In this document: positions 15,745 to 24,748 of the stretch, one piece after another
How positions within the stretch are numbered: the stretch's first letter is position 1
Layout: every line of letters starts with the position of its first letter
NCBI RefSeq assembly: GCF_900112025.1
Contig: NZ_FOKL01000012.1
Location: 62,001 to 126,000, forward strand
Source: Janthinobacterium sp. 344
GTDB lineage: Bacteria; Pseudomonadota; Gammaproteobacteria; Burkholderiales; Burkholderiaceae_D
Reading direction: 5' to 3'
DNA length: 64,000 nt
Notes under the pieces: generated by a model
Databases searched by the model: none
Told to the model about the DNA's origin: nothing
Seen by the model: only the letters and a program-made list of their open reading frames with translations
Translations under genes and position numbers: made by a program

Positions 15745-17648
15745 CCATGGGCGCCGTAGAAACCATCACCGATGCGGGCGTGCACAAGCCGCCGCATCCG
15801 CCACAAATTGCCTTGCTGGGCAATCCGAACTGCGGCAAGACGGCCCTGTTCAACCGTTTGACGGGCGCGCGCCAGAAAGTGGCGAACTACGCCGGCGTGA
15901 CCATCGAACGCAAGGAAGGCCATTTCACTTCGCCGGCCGGTAAACCGGTGCGCGTGCTCGACTTGCCGGGCGCCTACAGCCTGTCGGCCACCACGCCCGA
16001 TGAAGCCATCACGCGCGACGTGGTGGGTGGCCTGCGCCGCGGCGACCCGCGCCCGGACGCCATCGTCTGCGTCGTCGACGCCACCAATCTGCGCCTGAAT
16101 TTGCGCCTGGTGCTGGAAGTCAAGCGCCTGGGCCTGCCCATGCTGCTGGCCCTGAACATGACGGACGTGGCGCGCAAGCGCGGCATGCTGATCGACACGG
16201 CGAAACTGTCGCAGGAACTGGGCATGCCCGTGGTGGAAACCGTGGCGGTGCAGCACGATGGCGAAAAAGCCCTGCTGGACGCCATCGACGCCATGCTGCC
16301 GCTGCCGGCAGTCGATGCCAAGCCGCTGGCGGCCATCGACGCCGTTTCCGTCGAAGAAACCCAGCGCGAAGTGCGCCGCATCCTGGCCGCCGTCAGCAAT
16401 GACGCCAGCGACCGCGGCAACCTGACGGAAAAGATCGACGACGTGGTGCTGCACCCCGTGTTCGGCCCCCTCATCCTGACGGTGCTGATGTTCCTGATTT
16501 TCCAGGCCGTGTTTGCCTGGGCCGCCACGCCGATGGAAATGATCACCGATGGCGTGGGCCACCTGGGCGCCGTGCTGACGGCGAACATGCCCGACGGTCA
16601 CCTGAAGAGCTTGTTAGTCGAGGGCATCATCGGCGGCGTCGGCAGCGTGCTGGTGTTCCTGCCGCAGATCCTGATCCTGTTCTTCTTCATCCTGGCGCTG
16701 GAAGACTGCGGCTACCTGCCGCGCGCGGCGTTCCTGCTGGACCGCCTGATGGGCGGCGTGGGCCTGTCGGGCCGCGCCTTCATCCCGCTGCTGTCGAGCT
16801 TTGCCTGCGCCATTCCCGGCGTGATGGCGGCGCGCACCATCCAGAACCCGCGCGACCGCCTGGTCACCATCATGATCGCGCCGCTGATGACATGCTCGGC
16901 GCGCCTGCCCGTGTATGCGCTGATCATCGCCGCCTTCATCCCCGAGCGCGAAGTGTGGGGCTACCTGAGCCTGCAAGGCCTGGTGCTGTTCGTGCTGTAC
17001 TTCGCCGGCATCATCTCGGCCATGGCCGTGGCCTGGGTCATGAAGCGCAGCATGGGCGTGCGCGGCAACCAGCCGCTGATGCTGGAATTGCCCGCCTACC
17101 ACTGGCCGCACCTGCGCAACCTGGCCGTCAGCCTGTGGGAACGGGCGAAGATTTTCCTCACGCGCGTCGGTACCATCATCCTGAGCCTGATGATCATCCT
17201 GTGGTTCCTCAGCACCTTCCCCGGCCCGCCGGACAACGCCATCCATCCGCCGATCTACTACAGCCTGGCCGGCATCCTGGGCCGCGGCCTGGAAGTGATC
17301 TTCGCGCCCATCGGCTTCAACTGGCAGATCTGCATCGCGCTGGTGCCGGGCATGGCGGCGCGCGAAGTGGCCGTCGGCGCCCTGGGCACCGTGTACGCGC
17401 TGTCGCAAACGGGCGACGCGCTCGCTTCCACGCTGGAACCGCTGATCGCCCATTCGTGGTCGATGGCCACCGCGCTGTCCTTGCTGGCCTGGTACGTCTT
17501 CGCGCCGCAGTGCCTGTCGACCCTCTCCGTGGTGAAGCGCGAGACGGGCGGCTGGCGCTACCCGCTGCTGATGGCCGGCTACATGTTCGCGCTGGCGTAC
17601 GCCGCCTCGTTCATCACGTACCGCGTCGCCCTGCTGGCTGGCGCCTAG
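15741..17648 (+). CDS. feoB: Ferrous iron transporter B
   Basis: 635 residues. The N-terminal G domain has GNPNCGKT (G1, near residue 30), DLPGAYS (G3) and NMTD (G4). The membrane part carries two Gate-type regions, with FIPLLSSFACAIPGVMAAR and LVPGMAAREVAVG as the conserved blocks. It imports Fe(II) across the inner membrane. It is shorter than the 773-residue E. coli protein, as in many betaproteobacteria. The downstream Cys-rich protein is 9 bases away. Confidence 0.96.
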   Translation: MTMGAVETITDAGVHKPPHPPQIALLGNPNCGKTALFNRLTGARQKVANYAGVTIERKEGHFTSPAGKPVRVLDLPGAYSLSATTPDEAITRDVVGGLRRGDPRPDAIVCVVDATNLRLNLRLVLEVKRLGLPMLLALNMTDVARKRGMLIDTAKLSQELGMPVVETVAVQHDGEKALLDAIDAMLPLPAVDAKPLAAIDAVSVEETQREVRRILAAVSNDASDRGNLTEKIDDVVLHPVFGPLILTVLMFLIFQAVFAWAATPMEMITDGVGHLGAVLTANMPDGHLKSLLVEGIIGGVGSVLVFLPQILILFFFILALEDCGYLPRAAFLLDRLMGGVGLSGRAFIPLLSSFACAIPGVMAARTIQNPRDRLVTIMIAPLMTCSARLPVYALIIAAFIPEREVWGYLSLQGLVLFVLYFAGIISAMAVAWVMKRSMGVRGNQPLMLELPAYHWPHLRNLAVSLWERAKIFLTRVGTIILSLMIILWFLSTFPGPPDNAIHPPIYYSLAGILGRGLEVIFAPIGFNWQICIALVPGMAAREVAVGALGTVYALSQTGDALASTLEPLIAHSWSMATALSLLAWYVFAPQCLSTLSVVKRETGGWRYPLLMAGYMFALAYAASFITYRVALLAGA

Positions 17649-17657
17649 GAGAGAAGC

Positions 17658-17939
17658 ATGTGGCAAACCCTCATCGTCGCCCTGATCGTCGCAGCCGCGC
17701 TGCTGCATTTTTCGACCAAGTACCTGCCGGCGGGCGTGCGCCGCGCCATCGTGCGCGGCCTCGTGCGCTGCGGCCTGGATGAAGCGAAGCTGTCGGCCTT
17801 CTTCAAGGTGGCGCCCGGCTGCGGTAGCGGCTGCGGTTCCTGCGGCTCCTGCGACAGCCCGCCGCCGCCGTCGGCCACGCCGCCCGCCGACGGCAGCAGC
17901 AAGCGCGTGATCCTGATGCAGGTGCAGCGCCAGGATTGA
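17658..17939 (+). CDS. FeoB-associated Cys-rich membrane protein
   Basis: 93 residues. One N-terminal helix (residues 3-16) is followed by an amphipathic basic region with a single Cys (LVRCGLDEAK), then a Gly/Cys cluster CGSGCGSCGSC near residues 55-65 and a Pro/Ser tail. It sits 9 bases after feoB with a good GGAGAG site, where E. coli has feoC. It does not look like the winged-helix FeoC; the cysteine cluster may bind iron or a cluster, which is inference. Confidence 0.75.
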   Translation: MWQTLIVALIVAAALLHFSTKYLPAGVRRAIVRGLVRCGLDEAKLSAFFKVAPGCGSGCGSCGSCDSPPPPSATPPADGSSKRVILMQVQRQD

Positions 17940-18003
17940 TGTACGTCTGGCCACGGGCGCGCCCGTCGGCTACACTGGGCTTTCCGTATGGCAAGGAGTG
18001 GCA

Positions 18004-18165
18004 ATGGCGATACTGTTGATCTTCATGTTTTTGTTTGCGGTCGCCACCTGGCTGCTGGCCAGCCGGCGCGGCCGCCATGGCGGCGTCTGGTTCGGCATCG
18101 GCCTGTTCCTCGGACCATTCGCCTTGCTGGCGGTGGCGGCCTTGCCGCCCGTTGCGCGGCCCTGA
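18004..18165 (+). CDS. 53-residue membrane microprotein
   Basis: Encodes a 53-residue protein with two hydrophobic segments (about residues 2-19 and 28-47) joined by a basic Arg/His turn (RRGRHGG). AAGGAGTGGCA supplies a strong ribosome site 5 bases before the ATG. A bidirectional terminator begins right after the stop. I do not recognise the family; the start, ribosome site and terminator spacing support a real gene. Confidence 0.65.
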   Translation: MAILLIFMFLFAVATWLLASRRGRHGGVWFGIGLFLGPFALLAVAALPPVARP

Positions 18166-18169
18166 ACGA

Positions 18170-18197
18170 AAAAAAACCCGCTGCGGCGGGTTTTTTT
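18170..18197. terminator. Bidirectional terminator
   Basis: ACCCGC (18176-18181) pairs with GCGGGT (18186-18191), flanked by seven A and seven T residues. It serves the small membrane gene on one strand and the GH3 gene on the other. Confidence 0.9.
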
Positions 18198-18212
18198 ACG
18201 CCGGTACTGCGC

Positions 18213-19754
18213 TTAGGCCTTGCCCGCCAGCTTTTCCACCACCGGCGCCAGCGCGGCGGGACGGCAGCCGAAGGCGGCCAGGCGCCCTTGCGCGTGGGGC
18301 GCCAGGTCCAGGTCGTACGGCAGGCGGCCCGCCACCAGCCACAGTTTATCCTGCGGCAGGGCCTCGACCAGGCGGCGCTGGCCGTCGACGAACATGGCGT
18401 TATACGTTTGCAGCACGATCTGCTGCGCGCCTTGCGCAAAGGCGATGGCGGCATTGACCTCGTCGTCCAGCGCCTCGGCCGACAAGGCGTACTCGCGCAC
18501 GTTCAGGCCCGCTTCCAGCAGCGCCGGCAGCATGGAGCTGCGCGCTTCCTTGTTGCGGCCCAGCGCCACTTCATCGATCTCGCTGCGCGAGCGCACTTCC
18601 ACCGTCAGCAGCGTCACGGGCAGGCGTGTGTCCAGCGCGCGATAATCGCCCTGCACGCGCAATGCGGCTTTTTGCAGCAGCTGCGACAGGGCCATGGCGG
18701 CCGGCTGCATCAGCGCCGGCGGGGCGACGGGACGCTCGCGCCAGTCGCGCACGGCGCGCTTGCGCTTGAGCTCAGCCACGCGGGCCAGCGCCGCGTCGAT
18801 GCGCGCCATGGCGATCTCGCCGCTTTCGACTGCGGCGATGACGGCGTCGATGGCGGCCGTCTGCTGCGCCTCGCGGTGCGAGATGAGGACGATGTCGGCG
18901 CCCGCCTGCAAGGTGGCGATGGCGCCCTGGGGGATGCCGATGCCGTCGGCGATCGCCGCCATTTCCAGGCAGTCGGTGATGACCACGCCCTTGTACTGCA
19001 TTTCACCGCGCAGCAGGTCCGTCAGCACGCCCTTCGACAGGGTGGCGGGCACGCTGGTGTCGGCCTCGAAGGCGGGGAAGACCACGTGCGCCGTCATGAT
19101 GGCGTCGACGCCGCCGGCAATGGCCGCGCGGAACGGCGCCAGTTCCACGGCGCGCAGGCGTTCCTTGTCGTGCGGGACCAGGGCCATGGCGTAGTGCGTG
19201 TCGATGGCCGTGTCGCCGTGGCCGGGGAAATGCTTGGCCGTGACGGCCAGGCCGCTGGCGCGCTGGCCGCGCATGGCGGCCATGCCGTATTCGATGACGG
19301 TGTCGGCATCCTCGCCATACGCGCGCACGCCGATGACGGGGTTGTTGCGGTTGTTGTTTACGTCCAGCACGGGCGCGAGCAGCATGTTGATGCCCACCTG
19401 GCGCATCTCGTCGCCGCTGATCTGGTGCATGCGTTCGCAGTCGTCAGGCGAACCGGCGGCCTGGAAGGCCATGGCGGCGGGAATCGGCGTGATGCCCTGC
19501 TCGATGCGCATGACCATGCCGCCTTCCTGGTCGATGGAGATCAACAGCGGGATGTCGGACACTTCCGCGTTGATCTCCTGCAGTTCGCGGCACAGGGCCG
19601 ATACCTGCGCCGGCGTGTGCACATTGCGGCGGAACAGGATCACGCCGCCCACTTTCTTTTGGCGTATCAAGGTCTTGATATGCTCGTCCGCCTGCAGGGC
19701 GTCGAAGCCCACCATGAACAACTGTCCTACTTTTTCGCGCAAACCCTGCTCCAT
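18213..19754 (-). CDS. nagZ: GH3 beta-N-acetylhexosaminidase, two-domain NagZ type
   Basis: 513 residues. The N-terminal GH3 barrel has ISIDQEGG, KHFPGHGDTAIDTH (the Asp/His substrate and acid-base loop of NagZ) and the nucleophile Asp in VVITDCLEM (near residue 230). Enzymes of this type remove GlcNAc from 1,6-anhydroMurNAc-peptides in wall recycling. It is about 170 residues longer than the E. coli NagZ (341), with a second alpha/beta domain as in the Gram-positive form, so the gene name is by activity class. GGAGGAG precedes the start at 19754. Confidence 0.85.
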   Translation of the reverse strand: MEQGLREKVGQLFMVGFDALQADEHIKTLIRQKKVGGVILFRRNVHTPAQVSALCRELQEINAEVSDIPLLISIDQEGGMVMRIEQGITPIPAAMAFQAAGSPDDCERMHQISGDEMRQVGINMLLAPVLDVNNNRNNPVIGVRAYGEDADTVIEYGMAAMRGQRASGLAVTAKHFPGHGDTAIDTHYAMALVPHDKERLRAVELAPFRAAIAGGVDAIMTAHVVFPAFEADTSVPATLSKGVLTDLLRGEMQYKGVVITDCLEMAAIADGIGIPQGAIATLQAGADIVLISHREAQQTAAIDAVIAAVESGEIAMARIDAALARVAELKRKRAVRDWRERPVAPPALMQPAAMALSQLLQKAALRVQGDYRALDTRLPVTLLTVEVRSRSEIDEVALGRNKEARSSMLPALLEAGLNVREYALSAEALDDEVNAAIAFAQGAQQIVLQTYNAMFVDGQRRLVEALPQDKLWLVAGRLPYDLDLAPHAQGRLAAFGCRPAALAPVVEKLAGKA

Positions 19755-19943
19755 GCTGCAACTCCTCCGGTGTTCATTGTGATGATGGCAGACGTATTCT
19801 GGCCCGTGGCGACGCATCGCGGCCGTCAGCGGCAAGGCTGCCTTGTGTTGTACTTGTTTTGGTATTGTATTGGATTCAGTTTTTTGCGCAAGTGGTTATT
19901 AAGTGGTATTGCTCCGCTTGCCGCCACTTGCGCCATGCCGCCA

Positions 19944-21554
19944 TCAATCGAGGCGCTTGAACGACGCCGCCTGCGCCTTCGGCCAGTACAGGCCGAATAC
20001 GGGCGGCAACTGCGGCAGCTGGCTCGGGTCGAGCAGCTGGCCCGCTTCCAGGAAGGGCAGCAGGGCCGAGGCCAGCTTCACCTGGTTCGGTGAAATGCGC
20101 CGCACCAGGTGATGCGGGCGCAGTTCCTGCGGGTGTTCGAGGCCGGCGGCGGCGATCAGTTCGGCCAGCGCCTTCATGGTGTTCTGGTGGAAGTGCGCCA
20201 CGCGGGCGATCTTGTCGTCCACCACCAGCGCGCGCTGGCGCTGCGGGTCCTGCGTGGCCACGCCCGTCGGGCAGCGGTCCGTGTGGCAGCTTTGCGACTG
20301 GATGCAGCCCAGCGCGAACATGAAGCCGCGCGCCGAATTGCACCAGTCGGCGCCCAGCGCCAGCAGGCGGGCGATGTCGAAGGCCGTGATGATCTTGCCC
20401 GAGCAGCCGATCTTGATCTTGTCGCGCAGGTTGGCGCCCACCAGGGTGTTATGCACCAGCACCAGCGCTTCCTGCAGCGGCGTGCCCACGTGGTCCGTGA
20501 ATTCCACGGGCGCGGCGCCCGTGCCCCCTTCGCTGCCGTCGACGACGATGAAGTCGGGCGTGATGCCGGTTTCCAGCATGGCCTTGACGATGCCGAAGAA
20601 TTCCCACGGGTGGCCGATGGCCAGCTTGAAGCCGGTCGGCTTGCCGCCCGATAGCGTGCGCAGGCGCTCGATGAAATGCAGCATTTCCAGCGGCGTGGAA
20701 AAGGCGCTGTGCGCGGCTGGCGAGACGCAATCCTCGCCCACCATCACGCCGCGCGTGGTGGCGATCTCGATGGTGACTTTCGGCCCGGGCAGCACGCCGC
20801 CGTGGCCCGGCTTGGCGCCCTGCGACATCTTCAGCTCGATCATTTTGACCTGCTCGGAACTGGCGTTGGCGATGAAGCGTTCCTCGGAAAACGTGCCGTC
20901 CTGGTTGCGGCAGCCGAAATAGCCGGAGCCGATTTCCCATACCAGGTCGCCGCCGTTTTCGCGGTGGTAGGGGCTGATGCTGCCTTCGCCCGTATCGTGC
21001 ATGAAGCCGCCGCTGCGCGCGCCGCCGTTCAGGGCCAGGATGGCGTTGGCCGACAGGGCGCCAAAGCTCATCGCCGAGATATTGAAGACGCTGGCCGAAT
21101 ACGGTTTTTCGCGCGGGCAGTCCGGATGGTTGCCGATCTCGATGCGGAAGTCGTGGCCCGTCACCTTGGCGGGGGCGATGGAATGGTTGATCCATTCATA
21201 GCCCGCTTCATACACGTCGAGCTGGGTGCCGAACGGGCGCTTGTCGGTCTGCTCCTTGGCGCGCTGGTAGACGATGCTGCGCTGGCTGCGCGAGAACGGC
21301 GTCGCCTCCGTGTCGCTTTCCAGGAAATACTGGCGGATCTCGGGGCGGATGCTCTCGAAGAAAAAGCGGAAGTGGGCGAGGATGGGATAGTTGCGGCGCA
21401 GGGCGCGCTTGGTTTGCAGCAGGTCGCTGATGCCCAGCAGGGTCAGCGCACCGGCCAGCACGGGCAGCCAGTAATGGTCATGGTAAAACAGGGACAGGAC
21501 AAAGATGGCGGCCGTCGCAATGAAGGTCAGGTAGCGAAAGGGTACTAGGTGCAT
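19944..21554 (-). CDS. FMN-binding glutamate-synthase-like membrane protein
   Basis: 536 residues. Two N-terminal hydrophobic segments (about residues 7-40) anchor it. The rest is the FMN/Fe-S barrel of the GltB family: GRPN-like SISPYHRENGGDLVWEIGSG, the KPTGFKLAIGHPWEFFGI region, and CIQSQSCHTDRC with three Cys for a [3Fe-4S] cluster. It lacks the glutaminase domain and the beta subunit, so it is unlikely to be true glutamate synthase; its reaction is unknown. The ATG at 21554 has GGAG 5 bases upstream. Confidence 0.88.
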   Translation of the reverse strand: MHLVPFRYLTFIATAAIFVLSLFYHDHYWLPVLAGALTLLGISDLLQTKRALRRNYPILAHFRFFFESIRPEIRQYFLESDTEATPFSRSQRSIVYQRAKEQTDKRPFGTQLDVYEAGYEWINHSIAPAKVTGHDFRIEIGNHPDCPREKPYSASVFNISAMSFGALSANAILALNGGARSGGFMHDTGEGSISPYHRENGGDLVWEIGSGYFGCRNQDGTFSEERFIANASSEQVKMIELKMSQGAKPGHGGVLPGPKVTIEIATTRGVMVGEDCVSPAAHSAFSTPLEMLHFIERLRTLSGGKPTGFKLAIGHPWEFFGIVKAMLETGITPDFIVVDGSEGGTGAAPVEFTDHVGTPLQEALVLVHNTLVGANLRDKIKIGCSGKIITAFDIARLLALGADWCNSARGFMFALGCIQSQSCHTDRCPTGVATQDPQRQRALVVDDKIARVAHFHQNTMKALAELIAAAGLEHPQELRPHHLVRRISPNQVKLASALLPFLEAGQLLDPSQLPQLPPVFGLYWPKAQAASFKRLD

Positions 21555-21658
21555 GGGCACTCCGGGGAAGTCAGACTGATACTGCTGAGTGTACCGGTGA
21601 TTTGTGGATCTTGCTGAATGGGAAAGTGTGCGGTTGGAGCGACGCTATCCACGCATGC

Positions 21659-21778
21659 GACACCTGACAAAACCGTAGCGAGCGGCAGTGATTTGTGGCC
21701 GAGAAGCGCAACCGTACTTTAGTACGGTGAGCATCGCCGGCCGCAAAGCGCGACGCGCAGTAGGTCTGGTCAGGTGTT
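21659..21778 (-). repeat. 120-bp dispersed TIR element, copy C
   Basis: Left end GACACCTGACAAAACC and right end GGTCTGGTCAGGTGTT are inverted repeats (13 of 16). The central stem is ACCGTACT-TT-AGTACGGT (21711-21728), with TT replacing the GG seen in copies B and D. Its right end overlaps the first base of the TCA (TGA) stop of the M48 peptidase gene. It lies between that stop and the start of the glutamate-synthase-like gene. Confidence 0.88.
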
Positions 21779-22788
21779 CACCGTTGTGCGGCGCGGATGC
21801 GCGCGACGCGTTCCGCGCTGGCCGGATGGCTCGACAGGTAGGGCGTGCCTTCGTCCAGCTTGCCCAGCGCGACAAACACCTGCGCCAGGTGTTCCAGGGG
21901 AATGCCGTTCCGGCGCAGCATGGCGATCGCATAGTCGTCCGCCTCGCGCTCGACGTCGCGCGAATACTTCAGGTCCAGCAGCAGCGGCGGCAGGGTCGCC
22001 ACCACCGTCGACACGTCGCCGAACAGCAGCGCCGCGCCGGCACCCACGGCCGAGGTCTGGATCAGGCGGCGCGTCAGGTGGCGCTGCTGCAAGTGGCCCA
22101 GCTCATGCGCCAGCACCCCCATGATGGCCAGGTCGTCCGGCATCAGCGCCACCATTTCATCGGTCAGCACGATGTCGCCGGACGGCAGGGCGAAGGCGTT
22201 CGGACCGATCCTGCTCTTGCGGAAAACGATGCGGTGCGCGGGCGTGCTGTCGCCGGGCGTGGCCAGGCGCGCGAACTGCGCGCGCAAGGCTTGCTGGCGC
22301 GCGCCATCGAGCTGGCTGGCGGCGAACACGTGCTGGTCGAGGAAATCGAGCACGCCCTGGCCCAGCTGGCGCTCGACGGACTGCGGAACCGCATACGCCA
22401 CGCCTTTCGCCACCACGGGCAGCAGATACTGATAGCTGAGCCACAGGGCCAGCACGGTGGCGACGGTGGCCAGCACGGCGCCGCGCCAGCTTTGCTGCAG
22501 CCGCACCACCCAGCCGTCGCGGTGGCCCGTGGCGTGCAGCAGCTCGCTGAAGGCGGCCTGGTCGGCGATTTCCAGGTAGGCGCCATCGGGAAAGCTGACC
22601 TTGCGCGCGGCGTGGCTGCTGCGTTCGGAGACGTGCAGCTCGCCCAGCGGGCAGCTGCGTTCGATATCGCCGGCCAGCACGGCCATGCCATCGCGCACGC
22701 CGAGCGTGACGTGGTACAGGCGCGAAGTCTGGCCGTCGAAATAGCGCGCGGCCAGCGCGGCGTTTGCGGCGGGGCTGTCGCTCGGCAT
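21778..22788 (-). CDS. M48-family metallopeptidase
   Basis: 336 residues. Zinc motif HELGH occurs in GVLAHELGHLQQRH (near residue 213), with the third ligand Glu likely in READDYAIAML. A membrane segment (about residues 100-120) separates an N-terminal cytoplasmic domain from the peptidase. It may handle misfolded membrane proteins like other M48 members. It follows yjgN by 1 base, so the two form an operon. Start chosen at 22788; upstream codons lie inside yjgN. Confidence 0.9.
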   Translation of the reverse strand: MPSDSPAANAALAARYFDGQTSRLYHVTLGVRDGMAVLAGDIERSCPLGELHVSERSSHAARKVSFPDGAYLEIADQAAFSELLHATGHRDGWVVRLQQSWRGAVLATVATVLALWLSYQYLLPVVAKGVAYAVPQSVERQLGQGVLDFLDQHVFAASQLDGARQQALRAQFARLATPGDSTPAHRIVFRKSRIGPNAFALPSGDIVLTDEMVALMPDDLAIMGVLAHELGHLQQRHLTRRLIQTSAVGAGAALLFGDVSTVVATLPPLLLDLKYSRDVEREADDYAIAMLRRNGIPLEHLAQVFVALGKLDEGTPYLSSHPASAERVARIRAAQR

Positions 22789-22789
22789 G

Positions 22790-23842
22790 CTACAGCGACA
22801 GGTCGAAGTCCAGCAGGTCGACCACGCCTTCTCCCGTGGCCGATACTTGCTCGCCGGTGGCGGCGACAAAGGCATCGAGATTGCCGTGCACCAGCATGGA
22901 CGTCGCTTCCAGGCGGTATTTCAGCCAGCGCACGTGGGCGAATGGCGAAAACAGGCCCAGGGTGAGGACGATGCCCAGCAGGTTGGTCAGCATGATGAAG
23001 GTGGTGCGGCCCCACGTCAGCTGCGAGGCGAACTGGTGCTGCTGCAAGCGCGTGTGGTTCCAGATCAGGTTCTGGATCATGGTGAGGAACAGCGGCAGCA
23101 CGAGGAAGAGCCAGGCGTACAGGGCGGCCACGGCGCCGAAGATGCTGCCGGCCTTGGTGACGTCGTTGGCATGCGTGGCAAACGTGGCGAAGACGCTGGC
23201 GAAGACGACGAAGATCAGCACCAGGAAGCCGGCCAGCAGCAGGGCGAAGAACAGCAGATACGTCTTGTAGAAGCTGCCGACCGTGGCGTTGAAGCTGAAG
23301 TTACTCGTGCCGAAGCGGCTGTGCGTATGCTGGAAGCGCTTCAGGCGCTGGTGCAGGAACGGCGTCATCAGGCCGCCCGTGAAGGTATTTAGGATGGGCA
23401 GCCAGAGGAAATACAGGTAGGCTTCCTTGGCGTTGCCGTTAAAGCCGAAGCGGATGCCGCGGTAACTGGTGTTATAGAGCTTGAATTGCAGGCTTTTCCA
23501 CACCAGCCATGGCAGCACGGCCATCATCAGCACGAGCATGATCAGGCCAATGATGGGCGAGACCTGGAAGGCGATGTTGTAGCCGCCGATCAGCACCACG
23601 GCCGCGATGCGGCCCTTCAGGATGGCGATGGCATTGCCGTGATATTCGAAGCTGCTGCCAGCGAGGTGGGTGCTGGAATAGAAATAGCGGTTGCGGCGCA
23701 CCTTGGCCCAGGCCGAGTAAATGCCCAGGGTAACGATGCTCAGCAGCAGGTTGACGATCCAGATGCGGAAGTATTCGCTGCCGGTGGCGCTGAAGGTGAT
23801 GGCTTCGCGCTGGGCGATGTTGTTGTTGACGTCGACATCCAC
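22790..23842 (-). CDS. YjgN-family (DUF898) membrane protein
   Basis: 350 residues. The N-terminus FSATGSEYFRIWIVNLLLSI and the AWAKVRRNRYFY motif are the DUF898 signature, repeated later as GLFSPFAHVRWLKYR. Six or more hydrophobic segments. Function unknown in the family. The recurrent pairing with an M48 peptidase, seen here with a 1-base gap, suggests a membrane quality-control or envelope role, which is inference. Confidence 0.9.
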   Translation of the reverse strand: MDVDVNNNIAQREAITFSATGSEYFRIWIVNLLLSIVTLGIYSAWAKVRRNRYFYSSTHLAGSSFEYHGNAIAILKGRIAAVVLIGGYNIAFQVSPIIGLIMLVLMMAVLPWLVWKSLQFKLYNTSYRGIRFGFNGNAKEAYLYFLWLPILNTFTGGLMTPFLHQRLKRFQHTHSRFGTSNFSFNATVGSFYKTYLLFFALLLAGFLVLIFVVFASVFATFATHANDVTKAGSIFGAVAALYAWLFLVLPLFLTMIQNLIWNHTRLQQHQFASQLTWGRTTFIMLTNLLGIVLTLGLFSPFAHVRWLKYRLEATSMLVHGNLDAFVAATGEQVSATGEGVVDLLDFDLSL

Positions 23843-24005
23843 GGGGGAAATCCTTACTTATTGGAAACAAAACAAGATAAGGGATTCCTCAAAAGTTATC
23901 AATTGAAACTACTGTTTTTCGCAACTTTTTTACCGATTCGCTTGCGCCGCCGCAATAATGCCGGCCCGGCTATACTGGAACTCAACCATCGCTAACGGGA
24001 AAACC

Positions 24006-24677
24006 ATGATCGTCGTCCACCATCTGAACAATTCGCGCTCGCAGCGCGTGCTCTGGCTGCTTGAAGAACTGGGCCTCGAGTACGAGGTCAAGCGCTACCA
24101 GCGCGACCCGAAAACCATGCTGGCCCCCGCCTCGCTGAAGGCCGTGCATCCGCTGGGCAAGTCGCCCGTGATCACGGACGGCGCCAACACGATCGCCGAG
24201 TCGGGCGCCATCATCGACTACCTGGTCGAGCGCTACGGCAATGGCCGCCTGGTGCCGGCGGCGGGTACGCCGGACAAGCTGCGCTGGACCTACTGGCTGC
24301 ATTTCGCGGAAGGCTCGGCCATGCCGCCGCTGCTGATGAAGCTGGTGTTCGACAAGATCGAAGCGTCGCCCATGCCATTTTTTGTGAAACCGATCGCGCG
24401 CGGCATCGCCAGCAAGGTCAAGAACAGCTTCATCCTGCCGAACATCAACAGCCAGCTGGCCTACATGGAAGCGGAGCTGGAAAAAGAAAAATGGTTTGCC
24501 GGCAATGAGTTCTCGGCGGCCGACATCCAGATGAGCTTTCCGCTGGAGGCGGCCGCCATGCGCGGCGGCCTCGATGCGCGCCTGCCGAAGCTGACGGCCT
24601 TTTTGCAGCGCATCCACGCGCGCCCGGCCTACCAGCGCGCGCTGGAAAAGGGCGGACCTTATGATTTTGCAAAGTAA
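24006..24677 (+). CDS. Glutathione S-transferase
   Basis: 223 residues. The N-terminal thioredoxin-like domain begins MIVVHHLNNSRSQRVLW with the catalytic Ser in NNSRS, the cis-Pro in GKSPVI and an ESGAII motif for glutathione binding. The C-terminal domain has SAADIQMSF as the N-cap motif. This matches the bacterial GST group with SRS active site. Substrate not predictable. The ATG at 24006 begins the conserved domain; the earlier in-frame Met is not conserved. Confidence 0.9.
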   Translation: MIVVHHLNNSRSQRVLWLLEELGLEYEVKRYQRDPKTMLAPASLKAVHPLGKSPVITDGANTIAESGAIIDYLVERYGNGRLVPAAGTPDKLRWTYWLHFAEGSAMPPLLMKLVFDKIEASPMPFFVKPIARGIASKVKNSFILPNINSQLAYMEAELEKEKWFAGNEFSAADIQMSFPLEAAAMRGGLDARLPKLTAFLQRIHARPAYQRALEKGGPYDFAK

Positions 24678-24748
24678 GCGGCGTTGACGGGCGATGCGCG
24701 GGGCGCCATACGGTAAAATGATCGATTCAACCAGTATCCACTTACCGC

